53,090 nt of DNA from Cytophagales bacterium (GTDB lineage: Bacteria; Bacteroidota; Bacteroidia; Cytophagales; 172606-1): NCBI GenBank assembly GCA_030446715.1, contig JAUJMU010000014.1, positions 121,363 through 174,452 on the forward strand, read 5' to 3'. Below the pieces are notes generated by a model. The model was not told the DNA's origin, did not search any database, and saw only the letters and a program-made list of their open reading frames with translations. The translations under genes and the position numbers were made by a program. Shown here one piece after another: positions 1 to 9,210 of the stretch (position 1 is its first letter; every line of letters begins with the position of its first letter).

Positions 1-1166
1 ACCGCGTAGGGCTGCGCCCGCACGTGCTGGCAGTCGGTCTGCCACCGGAAGGCACTCTGGGCCGGGTTTGGCCGGGTTGGCTGGTATTCAGGCTGGGTAA
101 CGGTAGCAAAAGGATTGAGGGTAGCCGGTGGCTGGGTGGGGAATACCAGCCGGTTGGCCGAGAAGATGGCGCTCTCCGAGCCGATGCTCACCCGGTGACC
201 ATCCGGATCAGTGGCCCGGATGATGGCCCGCAGATCCGTACCGGCCACAATGCACGTATCCTTTGGCAGGATCAGGTCAGGCCGCTTGTTGGGGTTGCCC
301 AGTACAGTAATCTGCATGTCCCGCCGGACGGTGCCTACTTTCACATATGTTCCGTCTTCCCGCTTGCGCCACTCTTCTACTTCAAAGGCAATGTTGTATT
401 CAGCATAATCAGTGGGGCCGGTGCCGGTAATGATGCCCCCATCCCGCTTTCTGGGTCCGGGTGCATCCCAGCAGATTTCTCCGGTGATGGCATTGATGGT
501 AAAGGCAGGCGCACCACTGCCACTTTCGGGAGTGCCCAATGGCGTCACTGCGTTGGGCGCAATATAAGCCAGCACGGGGGTACCGCGGCGCTGAAACGGC
601 ACCACCAGCCGGTAGGAGAGGCTGTCGCCATCGGGATCGAAGGCATCCGGATTATGGCAGAACCGCTGCCCGACCGTGGCCCGGTCAATGGGCGGGTTGC
701 GCAGCACCACCGAATTATTAAGCCCCAGATTCGGGTTGATGGTGAACTCCGTCTCAACGTAAAAAGCGGTATTGACAGAATTGGTCATGTTGACGACCAG
801 CGCGTTCCGGTTATCTTCCCTGAAGCTTACCTTATAGGTATTCGCCCCTGGATAGGTATGACGAAAGGTGTAGGTGAGCACTTCAATGTCATTGCCGATT
901 GCAGTTCCGGCACGGTCGCGGAAACCTACCGGAACCGTTTGTGTTGCCCCATCAACACCAAAATCCAGCGTGGCATTGGGCTGATCCACGCCCTTGGTAT
1001 CCCGGTAAATGGTGAGAGTAAATATGTAGGTAAATGCATTACTGGAGGTCGGGTCACGTTCGGCCGTGATCTGGCCGGCTCTTATGTGAGTAGCCTGAAC
1101 AGCCTGAGGCAGGCATATCAGGCACAGCAATAGCCCCGTCAGGTATAAATAGGGTATAGATCGCAT
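1..1166 (-). CDS. Secreted gliding-motility-associated-type protein, N-terminal part
   Basis: Partial gene. Reading the minus strand from the ATG at 1166 gives 388 codons without a stop up to the window edge, so the C-terminus is missing. It opens with a signal peptide (MRSIPYLYLTGLLLCLICLP..QAVQA), followed by ATHIRAGQITAERDP. That start, and later stretches such as NSVNTAFYVETEF, AFDPDGDSLSYRLVVP and VGTVRRDMQITVLGNP, resemble large Cytophagales cell-surface proteins that end in a gliding-motility-associated or type IX secretion C-terminal domain. DPDG-type stretches suggest cadherin/PKD-like beta-sandwich repeats. I infer an exported, surface-attached protein; the sorting domain would lie outside the window. 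The long plus-strand reading frame across the same bases is a shadow. Confidence 0.85.
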   Translation of the reverse strand, partial: MRSIPYLYLTGLLLCLICLPQAVQATHIRAGQITAERDPTSSNAFTYIFTLTIYRDTKGVDQPNATLDFGVDGATQTVPVGFRDRAGTAIGNDIEVLTYTFRHTYPGANTYKVSFREDNRNALVVNMTNSVNTAFYVETEFTINPNLGLNNSVVLRNPPIDRATVGQRFCHNPDAFDPDGDSLSYRLVVPFQRRGTPVLAYIAPNAVTPLGTPESGSGAPAFTINAITGEICWDAPGPRKRDGGIITGTGPTDYAEYNIAFEVEEWRKREDGTYVKVGTVRRDMQITVLGNPNKRPDLILPKDTCIVAGTDLRAIIRATDPDGHRVSIGSESAIFSANRLVFPTQPPATLNPFATVTQPEYQPTRPNPAQSAFRWQTDCQHVRAQPYA

Positions 1167-1544
1167 CGGGCAAGTAAAAATTTAATGGCAGAAGGTATAA
1201 CGAAATATAGTACGAAATAAGTAATACAGACAGAGGCCAAACCAAATTTTTTCCTCTTTTGTTATTCAATCATACTCATTTGCTGCTGAATATTACATGT
1301 GTATATAGCCTTGAGCTCTGATAAGTAACCAATTTAGAATGTGTTTAAAGAGGTAAAAAGGGTTACTATGTTTTGTTTGCTAAGCCTTCCGCACGTACCT
1401 TTGGACGGTTTGGGCATACAGTCCGCACCGGTAAACCGGGTCAGGCAGAAGAATATTATTCTGCCCGGAAAACCGGCTCAGCGCCTGATTCCCGGCCTTT
1501 GAAGTCTATCATTTCACTTAAAACTTTATCAGTATCACCAAACT
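1167..1544. other. Divergent intergenic region upstream of sdhC
   Basis: No gene is supported here. The region separates the leftward secreted-protein gene from sdhC and must hold promoters for both. A perfect 7-bp inverted repeat, GGCAGAA (1444-1450) and TTCTGCC (1459-1465), with an AT-rich 8-nt spacer, lies about 80 bp before the sdhC start and could be an operator or a leader hairpin. A weak match to the Bacteroidota -7 element (TATGTTTT, near 1368) has no good TTTG partner, so I do not call a promoter. Confidence 0.4.
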
Positions 1545-2228
1545 ATGAGTTGGGTTGCACAAACTTTAAACAGCACCCTCGGCCGCAAACTGGTTGTCGC
1601 GCTGACGGGGCTATTTCTTTGCACATTTCTGATTGTTCACGCCAGCGGCAATACGCTGCTGTTCCGCGGTGACGGCGGACAGGCGTTTAATGAATACACG
1701 AAATTCATGACGCACAATCCGTTTATCAAAACTGTATCTTATCTTCTTTATACCAGTATTCTGGTGCACGTGGTGTACACTGCCATTCTTACTTTCTATA
1801 ACCAGAAGGCCAGACCGGTCGAGTATGCCTATTCCAAACCCTCCGCCAACAGCACATGGGCTTCGCGCAACATGGGTTTTCTGGGTACCATCCTGCTGAT
1901 TTTCATTGTTATTCACATGAAAACATTCTGGTATGAGATGCACTTCGGTAATGTACCTATCGTATCGTATGAAGGCCAGGAATACAAAGACCTCTACGCG
2001 GTTGTGAAATGGGCGTTTTCCCAGTGGTGGTACGCAGTCTTTTACGTGATTTCGATGGTTGCGTTGTCGTTTCACCTGGTGCATGGCTTCCGGAGCGGAT
2101 TTCAGACCCTCGGAGCCAACCATCCCAAATACAATCCCCTGCTGAGCAAGCTGAGCTGGGCGTTCGGAATCATCATTCCGGCCGTGTTTGCTTCGATGCC
2201 GGTAGTCGTTTTCCTGCAATCACTATAA
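1545..2228 (+). CDS. sdhC: Succinate dehydrogenase cytochrome b subunit
   Basis: Membrane anchor of complex II (succinate:menaquinone oxidoreductase or fumarate reductase). At 227 aa it has about five hydrophobic helices and histidines placed as in the di-heme b558 family: VHASGN near residue 32, HVVYT near 74, HMKTFWYEMHF near 120 and FHLVHGF near 175. This single-polypeptide, five-helix anchor is the Bacteroidota type, unlike the two-subunit SdhCD of Proteobacteria. It is the first gene of sdhCAB, 86 bp before sdhA, and is probably co-transcribed with it. Start at MSWVAQTLNSTLGRK, the usual family N-terminus. The genetic order and the partner subunits make the call firm. Confidence 0.96.
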   Translation: MSWVAQTLNSTLGRKLVVALTGLFLCTFLIVHASGNTLLFRGDGGQAFNEYTKFMTHNPFIKTVSYLLYTSILVHVVYTAILTFYNQKARPVEYAYSKPSANSTWASRNMGFLGTILLIFIVIHMKTFWYEMHFGNVPIVSYEGQEYKDLYAVVKWAFSQWWYAVFYVISMVALSFHLVHGFRSGFQTLGANHPKYNPLLSKLSWAFGIIIPAVFASMPVVVFLQSL

Positions 2229-2314
2229 TAGTTTATCCAAAGGGCGGGTTTTCATAACAACTCTGTGCCTGAATTGGTTAAACAACCGACTCATTCATCA
2301 AATTTATTCACTAT

Positions 2315-4228
2315 ATGAAACTGGATTCAAAAATTCCCGAAGGGCCACTGGCGGAAAAGTGGAATAAACATAAATTTTCGGTGAAGCTGGTGAACCCGGC
2401 CAACAAGCGTAAGTACGATATCATCGTGGTGGGTACCGGGCTGGCCGGGGCCTCGGCAGCGGCGTCACTGGCTGAGCTGGGGTACAATGTCGAAGCCTTT
2501 ACTTACCATGACAGTCCGCGGAGGGCGCACTCCATCGCTGCTCAGGGTGGGATCAATGCGGCAAAAAACTACCAGAACGACGGAGACAGCATATACCGTC
2601 TGTTCTATGACACCATCAAGGGCGGTGATTACCGGGCCCGCGAAGGCAACGTCTTCCGGCTGGCCGAAGTCAGCGTCAATATCATAGATCAGTGCGTGGC
2701 GCAGGGCGTGCCTTTTGCCCGTGAGTACGGGGGATTGCTCTCCAACCGGTCGTTTGGCGGGGCTCAGGTGTCCCGTACCTTCTACGCCCGTGGTCAGACT
2801 GGTCAGCAGTTGCTGCTCGGTGCCTACAGTTCGCTGAGCCGTCAGGTGGCTACCGGCAAGGTAAAAATGTACACCCGCACCGAAGTAATGGATATTGTAC
2901 TGGTGGATGGCCAGGCCCGGGGTGTGGTCACGCGGAACCTGATTACCGGTAAAATAGAAAGCCACGCGGCCCATGCCGTGCTGCTCTGCACCGGCGGATA
3001 CGGCAACGTGTTTTACCTCTCTACCAACGCCCTCAACTGCAACGCCTCCGCTACCTGGCGGGCCCACAAAAAAGGCGCTTTGTTTGCCAATCCCTGCTTC
3101 ACCCAGATTCACCCGACCTGTATACCCGTCAGCGGCGAATATCAGTCGAAGCTTACGCTGATGTCGGAGTCCCTGCGCAACGATGGCCGGGTGTGGGTGC
3201 CCAAAAAAGGGGGCGATACCCGCAGAGCGGAAGATATTCCTGAAGCAGAACGCGATTACTTTCTGGAAAGAAGGTATCCGGCGTTCGGTAACCTGGTACC
3301 CCGTGATGTGGCGTCCCGCAATGCCAAATATGTGTGCGATGAAGGCCGCGGCGTAGGGGATACCAAACTGGCAGTTTACCTTGATTTTGCGGATGCCATC
3401 CGGCGCGACGGCCTGAATGTGATTTCCGCCAAGTACGGCAACCTGTTTGAAATGTACGAGAAGATCACCGGCGAAGATCCCTATAAAACGGCGATGCGTA
3501 TTTATCCGGCCGTACACTACACAATGGGCGGCCTCTGGGTGGATTACAACCTGATGACGACCATACCCGGTCTCTACGCCCTTGGGGAGGCCAATTTCTC
3601 CGATCACGGCGCCAACCGCCTGGGAGCCAGTGCCCTCATGCAGGGCCTGGCCGACGGATATTTTGTGATTCCGTACACCATCGGCGATTATCTGGCAGTG
3701 ATGCCATGGGATAAGGTATCCACCGACCGGCCCGAATTCAGGGAAGCTGAAGCCAGTGTGCACGGCATGGTCAACCGCCTGCTGACCATCAAGGGGGAGA
3801 AGTCACCGAACCAGATTCACAAGGAACTGGGCAAGATCATCTGGGACTACTGCGGCATGTCGCGCAATGCGGAGGGGCTGAAGGATGCCCGCCAGCGGGT
3901 GAGATCACTGCAGGATGAGTTCTGGAACAACCTGAAGATGGTAGGCACCGGCGACGAGCTGAACCATACGCTGGAAAAAGCCAGCCGCGTAGCCGATTAC
4001 CTGGAACTTGGTGAACTGATGATCGTGGATGCCCTCAACCGCGATGAGTCGTGCGGCGGACACTTCCGCGAAGAATTCCAGACGGAAGACGGGGAAGCTT
4101 TGCGCGATGATGCCAATTACGCTTACGTAGCGGCCTGGGCGTACAAGGGAGCCGGCAAGGATTCCGAACTCCACAAGGAGGACCTGGTGTTTGAAAACGT
4201 GAAACTCACGCAAAGAAGCTACAAATAG
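2315..4228 (+). CDS. sdhA: Succinate dehydrogenase/fumarate reductase flavoprotein subunit
   Basis: Catalytic FAD subunit of complex II that interconverts succinate and fumarate on the cytoplasmic side. 637 aa, the usual length for the Bacteroidota b-type enzyme. The Rossmann FAD motif [13 protein letters not shown] lies near residues 37-49, and [11 protein letters not shown] carries the histidine (about H72) that normally binds FAD covalently. NQIHKELG and the arginine/histidine-rich [12 protein letters not shown] segment belong to the dicarboxylate site and capping domain. [10 protein letters not shown] and [19 protein letters not shown] are hallmark C-terminal flavoprotein motifs. It is followed by sdhB after 91 bp. 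Confidence 0.98.
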   Translation: MKLDSKIPEGPLAEKWNKHKFSVKLVNPANKRKYDIIVVGTGLAGASAAASLAELGYNVEAFTYHDSPRRAHSIAAQGGINAAKNYQNDGDSIYRLFYDTIKGGDYRAREGNVFRLAEVSVNIIDQCVAQGVPFAREYGGLLSNRSFGGAQVSRTFYARGQTGQQLLLGAYSSLSRQVATGKVKMYTRTEVMDIVLVDGQARGVVTRNLITGKIESHAAHAVLLCTGGYGNVFYLSTNALNCNASATWRAHKKGALFANPCFTQIHPTCIPVSGEYQSKLTLMSESLRNDGRVWVPKKGGDTRRAEDIPEAERDYFLERRYPAFGNLVPRDVASRNAKYVCDEGRGVGDTKLAVYLDFADAIRRDGLNVISAKYGNLFEMYEKITGEDPYKTAMRIYPAVHYTMGGLWVDYNLMTTIPGLYALGEANFSDHGANRLGASALMQGLADGYFVIPYTIGDYLAVMPWDKVSTDRPEFREAEASVHGMVNRLLTIKGEKSPNQIHKELGKIIWDYCGMSRNAEGLKDARQRVRSLQDEFWNNLKMVGTGDELNHTLEKASRVADYLELGELMIVDALNRDESCGGHFREEFQTEDGEALRDDANYAYVAAWAYKGAGKDSELHKEDLVFENVKLTQRSYK

Positions 4229-4319
4229 TAATAATGATCAATTACGGATTTTAAATTTTGGATTCAAGGCTCAGAAGGCCGGAAAACGGACAATCCGTAA
4301 ATCATAATATTAAACCAAG

Positions 4320-5066
4320 ATGAAACTTAAATTAAGAATATGGCGCCAGAAAGACGCCAACTCCAAGGGAAAGCTGGTGGACTATGATGTGGATGTAAAT
4401 TCGCACATGTCATTTCTGGAAATGCTGGATGAACTCAATGAGCAACTGGTGGAGAAGGGAGAGGAGCCCGTTGCATTTGACCACGACTGCCGCGAGGGGA
4501 TTTGTGGCACCTGTAACCTGTACATCAACGGCCGCCCGCACGGCCCGGTGCGGACCACTACCTGCCAGCTGCACATGCGGCACTTCAACGAAGGAGAAAC
4601 CATAGTGATTGAGCCCTTCCGGGCAAAGTCATTCCCCATCGTGAAAGATCTGATCATTGACCGCTCCTCTTTTGACCGTATCGTGCAGGCAGGGGGCTAT
4701 ATTTCGGTGAATACCGGCTCGGCCCGGGATGCCAACGAAACGCTGATTCCCAAGCCCATTGCCGACGAAGCCTTCAACTCAGCGGCCTGTATTGCCTGCG
4801 GTGCCTGCGTAGCCGCCTGTAAAAACGCTTCGGCCATGCTTTTTGTGGGTGCCCAGATCAGCAAGTTTGCGCTGCTGCCCCAGGGAAAAGCGGAGCGGAA
4901 AACAAGGGCTGAGAAAATGGTGGCCCAGATGGATGCTGAAGGCTTTGGTGCCTGCTCGAATATCGGCGCCTGTTCGGCCGAATGTCCGAAGGAAATATCA
5001 ATGGCCAATATTGCCCGCATGAACCGCGAATATTTCGGTGCCAAGCTGACTTCCACAAATCTGTAA
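4320..5066 (+). CDS. sdhB: Succinate dehydrogenase iron-sulfur subunit
   Basis: Electron-transfer subunit between the flavin of SdhA and the hemes/quinone of SdhC. 248 aa. An N-terminal ferredoxin domain holds the [2Fe-2S] ligands C57, C62, C65 and C82 ([17 protein letters not shown]). The C-terminal domain has the [4Fe-4S] set [11 protein letters not shown] (C157, C160, C163, C167) and the [3Fe-4S] set around [14 protein letters not shown] (C212, C218, C222). Exact ligand-to-cluster assignment follows the family. Last gene of sdhCAB; a strong bidirectional hairpin terminator follows within 30 bp. The 91-bp gap after sdhA contains short inverted pieces (TTACGGAT, ATCCGTAA) of the kind seen in other intergenic spaces here. 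Confidence 0.98.
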   Translation: MKLKLRIWRQKDANSKGKLVDYDVDVNSHMSFLEMLDELNEQLVEKGEEPVAFDHDCREGICGTCNLYINGRPHGPVRTTTCQLHMRHFNEGETIVIEPFRAKSFPIVKDLIIDRSSFDRIVQAGGYISVNTGSARDANETLIPKPIADEAFNSAACIACGACVAACKNASAMLFVGAQISKFALLPQGKAERKTRAEKMVAQMDAEGFGACSNIGACSAECPKEISMANIARMNREYFGAKLTSTNL

Positions 5067-5092
5067 TCTGACCTGCTACGGATTGAAAAGAC

Positions 5093-5123
5093 AAAAGGAC
5101 GGAATCAGATTCCGTCCTTTTTT
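5093..5123. terminator. Bidirectional hairpin terminator between sdhB and the S9 peptidase gene
   Basis: A perfect 13-bp inverted repeat, AAAAGGACGGAAT (5093-5105) and ATTCCGTCCTTTT (5109-5121), with a 3-nt loop, flanked by A-runs on the left and T-runs on the right. It sits between the convergent ends of sdhB and the peptidase gene and can serve both. Confidence 0.9.
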
Positions 5124-5146
5124 ATGTTTGCTGCGTTTTCCGGAAA

Positions 5147-7111
5147 TTACCGCACCGGGCCTTCTCCCTTCAGATACTTCTCCATAAACAGCATCATGGC
5201 CGCGGTCTGGTAGTCGGAATTGCTCTTCTTACGGAAGCCGTGCCCTTCATCCTTTGCAGCCAGGTACCATACGGTTCCGCCGTTTTTACGGACGGCCTGC
5301 ACCATCTGCTCGGATTCGCCCACCGGCACCCGGGGATCGTTTACGCCCTGAATCACAAATAAGGGTTTGGTGATTTTCTGCGCATTGCTCACCGGCGAGA
5401 TCCGCGTGAGAAACTCCCGCATTTTCGGGTCCCTTTCATCGCCGTACTCAACGCGGCGCAGGTCGCGGCGGTAGGCTTCGGTCTTCTCCAGAAAAGTAAT
5501 CCAGTTGCTGATGCCTACCACGTCAATACCACCCCGGAGGCGGTCATTGAAATGGGTGAGGCTGGCCAGTGTCATATAACCGCCGTAGGAGCCCCCGTAT
5601 ACCATGACCCGGGTGGCGTCCAGTTCGGGCTGCCGGGCAATCCAGTCGAGGAGTTTGCCGATGTCCTGCACGGACTCTTCCCGTTTAAGGCCATTGTCGA
5701 GGGTTACGTAGGTTTTGCCGTACCCCGTAGAGCCCCGTACATTAGGGGCAATCAGAGCAATGCCCATTTCGTTGGCCAGATACTGGGGCAACCAGCTGAA
5801 ACCCGGCGTAAACTGCCCTTCCGGACCACCGTGGATCTGGATGACCACCGGAAATCTGCCGCTGCCTTGCGGCTTGTAGTAAAATGCCGGGATGGTGCGG
5901 GGCTTGCCATTGACTTTATCGAAGGTTTCGTACCGGACCAGTTGGGGGGAAACAAAGTTGCCCGTATTCAGGCCGCCCACTTCGCTGTTGGTCCAGCGTT
6001 GAACCGCACCCGTGCCTGTATTCAGCACGTAAACATCGCCCGGTGTGCGGGCCGATGAGAGAGAAAATGCCAGGTGGGTGTTGTCCGGACTGAACGCAAG
6101 ACCGCCCATTACACCGTCCGGAATACCCGAAACCGGGTTGTATTTCCGTGTTTGAGTGTCCATGAGGTAAAGCCTGCCGATGCCATCTTCATTCGTGCGG
6201 AACGCCAGCCGCTTGCCGTCTTCCGAAATTTCCAGGTCTTCCACATCCCATTGGATGGCTGCGGTAAGCGGAATAAACTTACCGGAAGTCAGGTCGTAAT
6301 GCTTCAGCACCTGAAATTCACTCCCTTCATCCGAAATGATGAACAATCCCTTGCCATCCTTTGCCCACACGGCCCCGCCGTAGGAAATTCCCTTCTTTCC
6401 GCCATTGATCTGCGTAAGTTCACCGGTGCGGGTGTTGAGCAGGTGCAGATAGTTTTCGTTGACGGAGAGGTAGTTGGATACCAGCACCTGCTGATCGTCC
6501 GGTGACCACTCCAGAGCCGCCCAGGCACCTTCGGTTTCCCTCAGCAGCCTGGCCTGCTCCGGATTACCCGCAGGACTGAGGTAAAAATCGTTGTCTTTGC
6601 GGTTGCGCCGGGTGCTGGTGAAAATATACTGATCACCCTTGTTGGCAAACTCGGGAGAGCTGTTGCGGGATTTCCCGTCAGTCAGCATGGTATACACCCC
6701 CGTACCCATGTCGAAGCTAAAAATCTGGTAAAATTCCCCGCCGCCCACGTCTTTGAGGAAATAAAAGGTGCGGCTTTGCGGCAGTCTGGGAAAAGTAGCG
6801 TTGGTGACCGGTTCCGGAAAAAAGGTGATCTGACGCCGGTCGCCGCCGGGTTGCTCTACCAGGTGCAGTTGTCCGGTCTCTCCGAAGCGGGTGGTAATCA
6901 GGAGGCCTTTGCCATCCGGCAGCCACTCTGCTACTCCGGCACTGCGGGTGCTCTGGTACTGATAGAGCTTTTCGGTGATCGTGTTCGGGACCTCGGGTAT
7001 CCCTTCGATGATCAGATTGCCTCTTTCCCGGCGGTCTGCCTGGGCAAGGGCAATGACTGGTGCGGCCAGCAGCAGAATGAAAACGATGGGCAGGCGGTTG
7101 GTAAGGGTCAT
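5147..7111 (-). CDS. S9 family peptidase (prolyl oligopeptidase / acylaminoacyl-peptidase type)
   Basis: Secreted serine peptidase. I place the start at 7111 (MTLTNRLPIVFILLLAAPVIALAQ), which gives a clean signal peptide ending in ALAQA; an upstream in-frame ATG at 7159 would add 16 residues before it. The middle is a beta-propeller with repeated WSPDD, AKDGKG and EDGKRLAF blades. The C-terminal alpha/beta-hydrolase domain carries the nucleophile motif GGSYGGYM, an oxyanion region IHGGPEGQ, the acid in GVNDPRVP and the histidine in DEGHGFRKKSN, so the triad is complete. Exported S9 peptidases usually act on oligopeptides in the periplasm. Monocistronic, bounded by terminators on both sides. 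Confidence 0.93.
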   Translation of the reverse strand: MTLTNRLPIVFILLLAAPVIALAQADRRERGNLIIEGIPEVPNTITEKLYQYQSTRSAGVAEWLPDGKGLLITTRFGETGQLHLVEQPGGDRRQITFFPEPVTNATFPRLPQSRTFYFLKDVGGGEFYQIFSFDMGTGVYTMLTDGKSRNSSPEFANKGDQYIFTSTRRNRKDNDFYLSPAGNPEQARLLRETEGAWAALEWSPDDQQVLVSNYLSVNENYLHLLNTRTGELTQINGGKKGISYGGAVWAKDGKGLFIISDEGSEFQVLKHYDLTSGKFIPLTAAIQWDVEDLEISEDGKRLAFRTNEDGIGRLYLMDTQTRKYNPVSGIPDGVMGGLAFSPDNTHLAFSLSSARTPGDVYVLNTGTGAVQRWTNSEVGGLNTGNFVSPQLVRYETFDKVNGKPRTIPAFYYKPQGSGRFPVVIQIHGGPEGQFTPGFSWLPQYLANEMGIALIAPNVRGSTGYGKTYVTLDNGLKREESVQDIGKLLDWIARQPELDATRVMVYGGSYGGYMTLASLTHFNDRLRGGIDVVGISNWITFLEKTEAYRRDLRRVEYGDERDPKMREFLTRISPVSNAQKITKPLFVIQGVNDPRVPVGESEQMVQAVRKNGGTVWYLAAKDEGHGFRKKSNSDYQTAAMMLFMEKYLKGEGPVR

Positions 7112-7180
7112 AAGGCAGTGAAAGGCTTGTTCGAAAGCTAATTTAGCCACTGCCGGCATGGTTTACAGGCCATTCGTAAA

Positions 7181-7222
7181 AATAAAAATCCCGGATTCAC
7201 CACTGATGTAGTGAATCCGGGA
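7181..7222 (-). terminator. Terminator of the small membrane-protein gene at 7245
   Basis: Perfect 12-bp inverted repeat TCCCGGATTCAC (7189-7200) and GTGAATCCGGGA (7211-7222) with a 10-nt loop. On the minus strand it is followed by an uninterrupted T-rich tract (7181-7188), so it should stop leftward transcription from the 91-aa gene. Confidence 0.85.
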
Positions 7223-7244
7223 CTGGTACAGGAATTTTTGTCCT

Positions 7245-7520
7245 TTATGGCTGAGGAATTTCTTCTACTTCGCCTTCATTGATCTGGTTGATCAGGCGCA
7301 CACCAAGCAGAACTGCACCAAGGGCAATTGCCCCTAAGGCTACGTACTGCTGCGTGCGGTCGAGTTTACGGAAATGATTGACCAGGAATGAACCTGCATC
7401 TTTCAGCAACTCCGGAAACTGTTCGTGATCGCCCCGAAAAACGTTCATGGTGCGCTCCAAAGTTCTGGAAACGTCCTGTGCATTCAATTGCTTCAGTGCC
7501 TGGCTTGCGGATTGACTCAT
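7245..7520 (-). CDS. Small membrane protein of unknown function
   Basis: 91 aa, not assigned to a known family. The N-terminal two thirds are polar and probably helical (QALKQLNAQDVSRTLERTMN). One hydrophobic segment, YVALGAIALGAVLLGVRLI (about residues 59-77), is followed by a short acidic tail, EGEVEEIPQP. It could be a single-pass inner-membrane protein. Its own terminator lies 22 bp downstream, and it has a free-standing position between an S9 peptidase gene and a divergently oriented S41 peptidase gene. Length, composition and a good terminator make a real gene likely, but no function can be given. Confidence 0.7.
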   Translation of the reverse strand: MSQSASQALKQLNAQDVSRTLERTMNVFRGDHEQFPELLKDAGSFLVNHFRKLDRTQQYVALGAIALGAVLLGVRLINQINEGEVEEIPQP

Positions 7521-7725
7521 GGTTATAGATGGTTTACAGCGTTTTTTACTTTACAGTTTTCCTTGTTAAACGGAAGCCTGCCAACATGGTTTTTCCCGGC
7601 AACCTAATATTCAAATAAATCTGCCGGCCAAGGCGTTAAATGGACAAAGATCTGAAACCAAACAGGGGCTCGCTTTTGTTGAAAATTCAGATTTCCATCT
7701 TATCCGCTATTCTAAAATCCAATTC

Positions 7726-9093
7726 ATGTTGAATAACAAAAATCTGGCTCTTGGTGCCGTACTGGTGTGGAGCCTGCTTACCGGATGCCGGGAACGTGAA
7801 GAAGTAACCCCTCAGCCGCCGGTCCAGCCGGCAGCCGCAAATAACGTTGCGAAGCTGAACAACAAGATTTACGAAATCATGAAGGAGGTTTATCTGTGGG
7901 ACAACCAACTGCCTGCCACTTTTGACGGCAGTAAGTACAAAAGCCCGGATGATGCACTTGATGCCCTGACCTACAAGGCCTTTGACCGGTGGAGCTACCT
8001 GGAAGATATACAGACCTTCATGGCGTATTTTGAAGGCGGCCAGTACGTAGGCAACGGGCTGGGCCTGAAGCTGGACGCAAAAGGCGACCTGTGGGTAAGC
8101 TACGTGTATCCGGGTTCACCGGCCGGCAAGGCAGGTTTGGCGAGAGGGCTGAAGATTTCACGGATCAACGGCCAGGATGTAAGCGCCCTGCTGAGCAGTA
8201 ACAGCATCGGAAAAGCACTGGGGGAAGACAAAGCTGGTGTACAGACCCGTTTTTCATTTATAAGTGCCGCCGGCCAGGCAGGTGAAGCTACTCTTACCAA
8301 AGAGCCGGTCACGATCAGTTCGGTCTTGTACCGCGATGTAAAGGAAGTAGCCGGCAAAAAGGTGGGTTATCTGGTTTTTACCACCTTCATTGACAAATCC
8401 AATGCTGAACTCGATGAAGCGTTTGCCTTCTTCAAAAGCAAGGGGGTTGACGAGGTCGTGCTGGACCTCCGCTACAACGGCGGCGGCAGTCTGAGCGTTG
8501 CCCAGCACCTGGCCGGCCTGGTGGCTCCCGGCAAAGCCGGACAAAAGTTTGTGGAACTGACCTACAATACCCGGCTCAAAGAGCTGAACCAGCGTTTCGA
8601 TATCGCTGCTCAGGCCCAGGGAATCAATCTGAACCGGCTTTTTGTGATCACCGGCCGCAATACCGCTTCGGCCAGCGAGGCGATCATCAATGGTCTCCGG
8701 CCTTATCTGCCGGTCATTACGGTCGGATCTGCCTCGCACGGCAAACCGGTGGGCATGAATTCACTGCCCCTGGACATGGAAGGCAAGCTGCTGGAATGGA
8801 AGAACGTAACCAGCAGTACCAAAGGATATGCTTTCCTGCCGATCATGTTCAAAGTAGCCAATGCCTCCGGTCAGGCTGAGTACTTTACCGGTATTCCTGC
8901 CGACGGAGCTGCTCCCGACGAACTTTCCGTACCTTTTGGTGATGTGACGGAAGACTCATTTGAGCAGGCTCTGAATTACATCCGGACGGGTTCCTTCTCG
9001 GCCCCGCTGGCTGCTGCCGGACGCCGCGCCTCGGAAGCCGGTGTGCCTATGCTGCCAATGCCGGGTCTGCGAGCCGAAATCGGCGCGTTCTGA
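7726..9093 (+). CDS. S41 family peptidase lipoprotein (C-terminal processing protease-like)
   Basis: 455 aa. A lipoprotein signal with lipobox LLTGC (Cys21) suggests anchoring to a membrane. Residues about 35-90 form the helical N-terminal domain of Bacteroidota S41 proteins (IYEIMKEVYLWDNQLP). A PDZ domain follows (YVGNGLGLKL..YPGSPAGKAGLARGLKISRINGQDV, about 105-155). The peptidase core has YLVFTTFIDKS, VLDLRYNGGGSL and GRNTASASEAIINGL, in which Ser315 is the likely nucleophile. The family cuts near protein C-termini; the substrate is unknown. A terminator lies 32 bp after the stop. Confidence 0.93.
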   Translation: MLNNKNLALGAVLVWSLLTGCREREEVTPQPPVQPAAANNVAKLNNKIYEIMKEVYLWDNQLPATFDGSKYKSPDDALDALTYKAFDRWSYLEDIQTFMAYFEGGQYVGNGLGLKLDAKGDLWVSYVYPGSPAGKAGLARGLKISRINGQDVSALLSSNSIGKALGEDKAGVQTRFSFISAAGQAGEATLTKEPVTISSVLYRDVKEVAGKKVGYLVFTTFIDKSNAELDEAFAFFKSKGVDEVVLDLRYNGGGSLSVAQHLAGLVAPGKAGQKFVELTYNTRLKELNQRFDIAAQAQGINLNRLFVITGRNTASASEAIINGLRPYLPVITVGSASHGKPVGMNSLPLDMEGKLLEWKNVTSSTKGYAFLPIMFKVANASGQAEYFTGIPADGAAPDELSVPFGDVTEDSFEQALNYIRTGSFSAPLAAAGRRASEAGVPMLPMPGLRAEIGAF

Positions 9094-9125
9094 TCAGGAC
9101 CCAAGGGTGTTAAACTTTATCCCCC

Positions 9126-9158
9126 AAACCTCACCCCATCTTACGGGTGAGGTTTTTC
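9126..9158 (+). terminator. Terminator after the S41 peptidase gene
   Basis: 11-bp inverted repeat AAACCTCACCC (9126-9136) and GGGTGAGGTTT (9145-9155) with an 8-nt loop, then a T-rich tail (TTTTTCTTTT). Reads as a rightward intrinsic terminator. Confidence 0.85.
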
Positions 9159-9210
9159 TTTTGCTGCCAATATCCGCACATTTGCACCTCCACCATTTGC
9201 TCCTGATCGT

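Noticed and set aside
24-1133. 369-codon plus-strand open frame at the left edge
   Set aside because: The minus strand reads a signal peptide and family-like protein without stops over the whole stretch; the plus frame has no family features and is a shadow.
2465-3763. 432-codon minus-strand open frame inside sdhA
   Set aside because: It lies opposite the well-matched sdhA gene and has no recognisable domain; high-GC codon usage makes such shadows common here.
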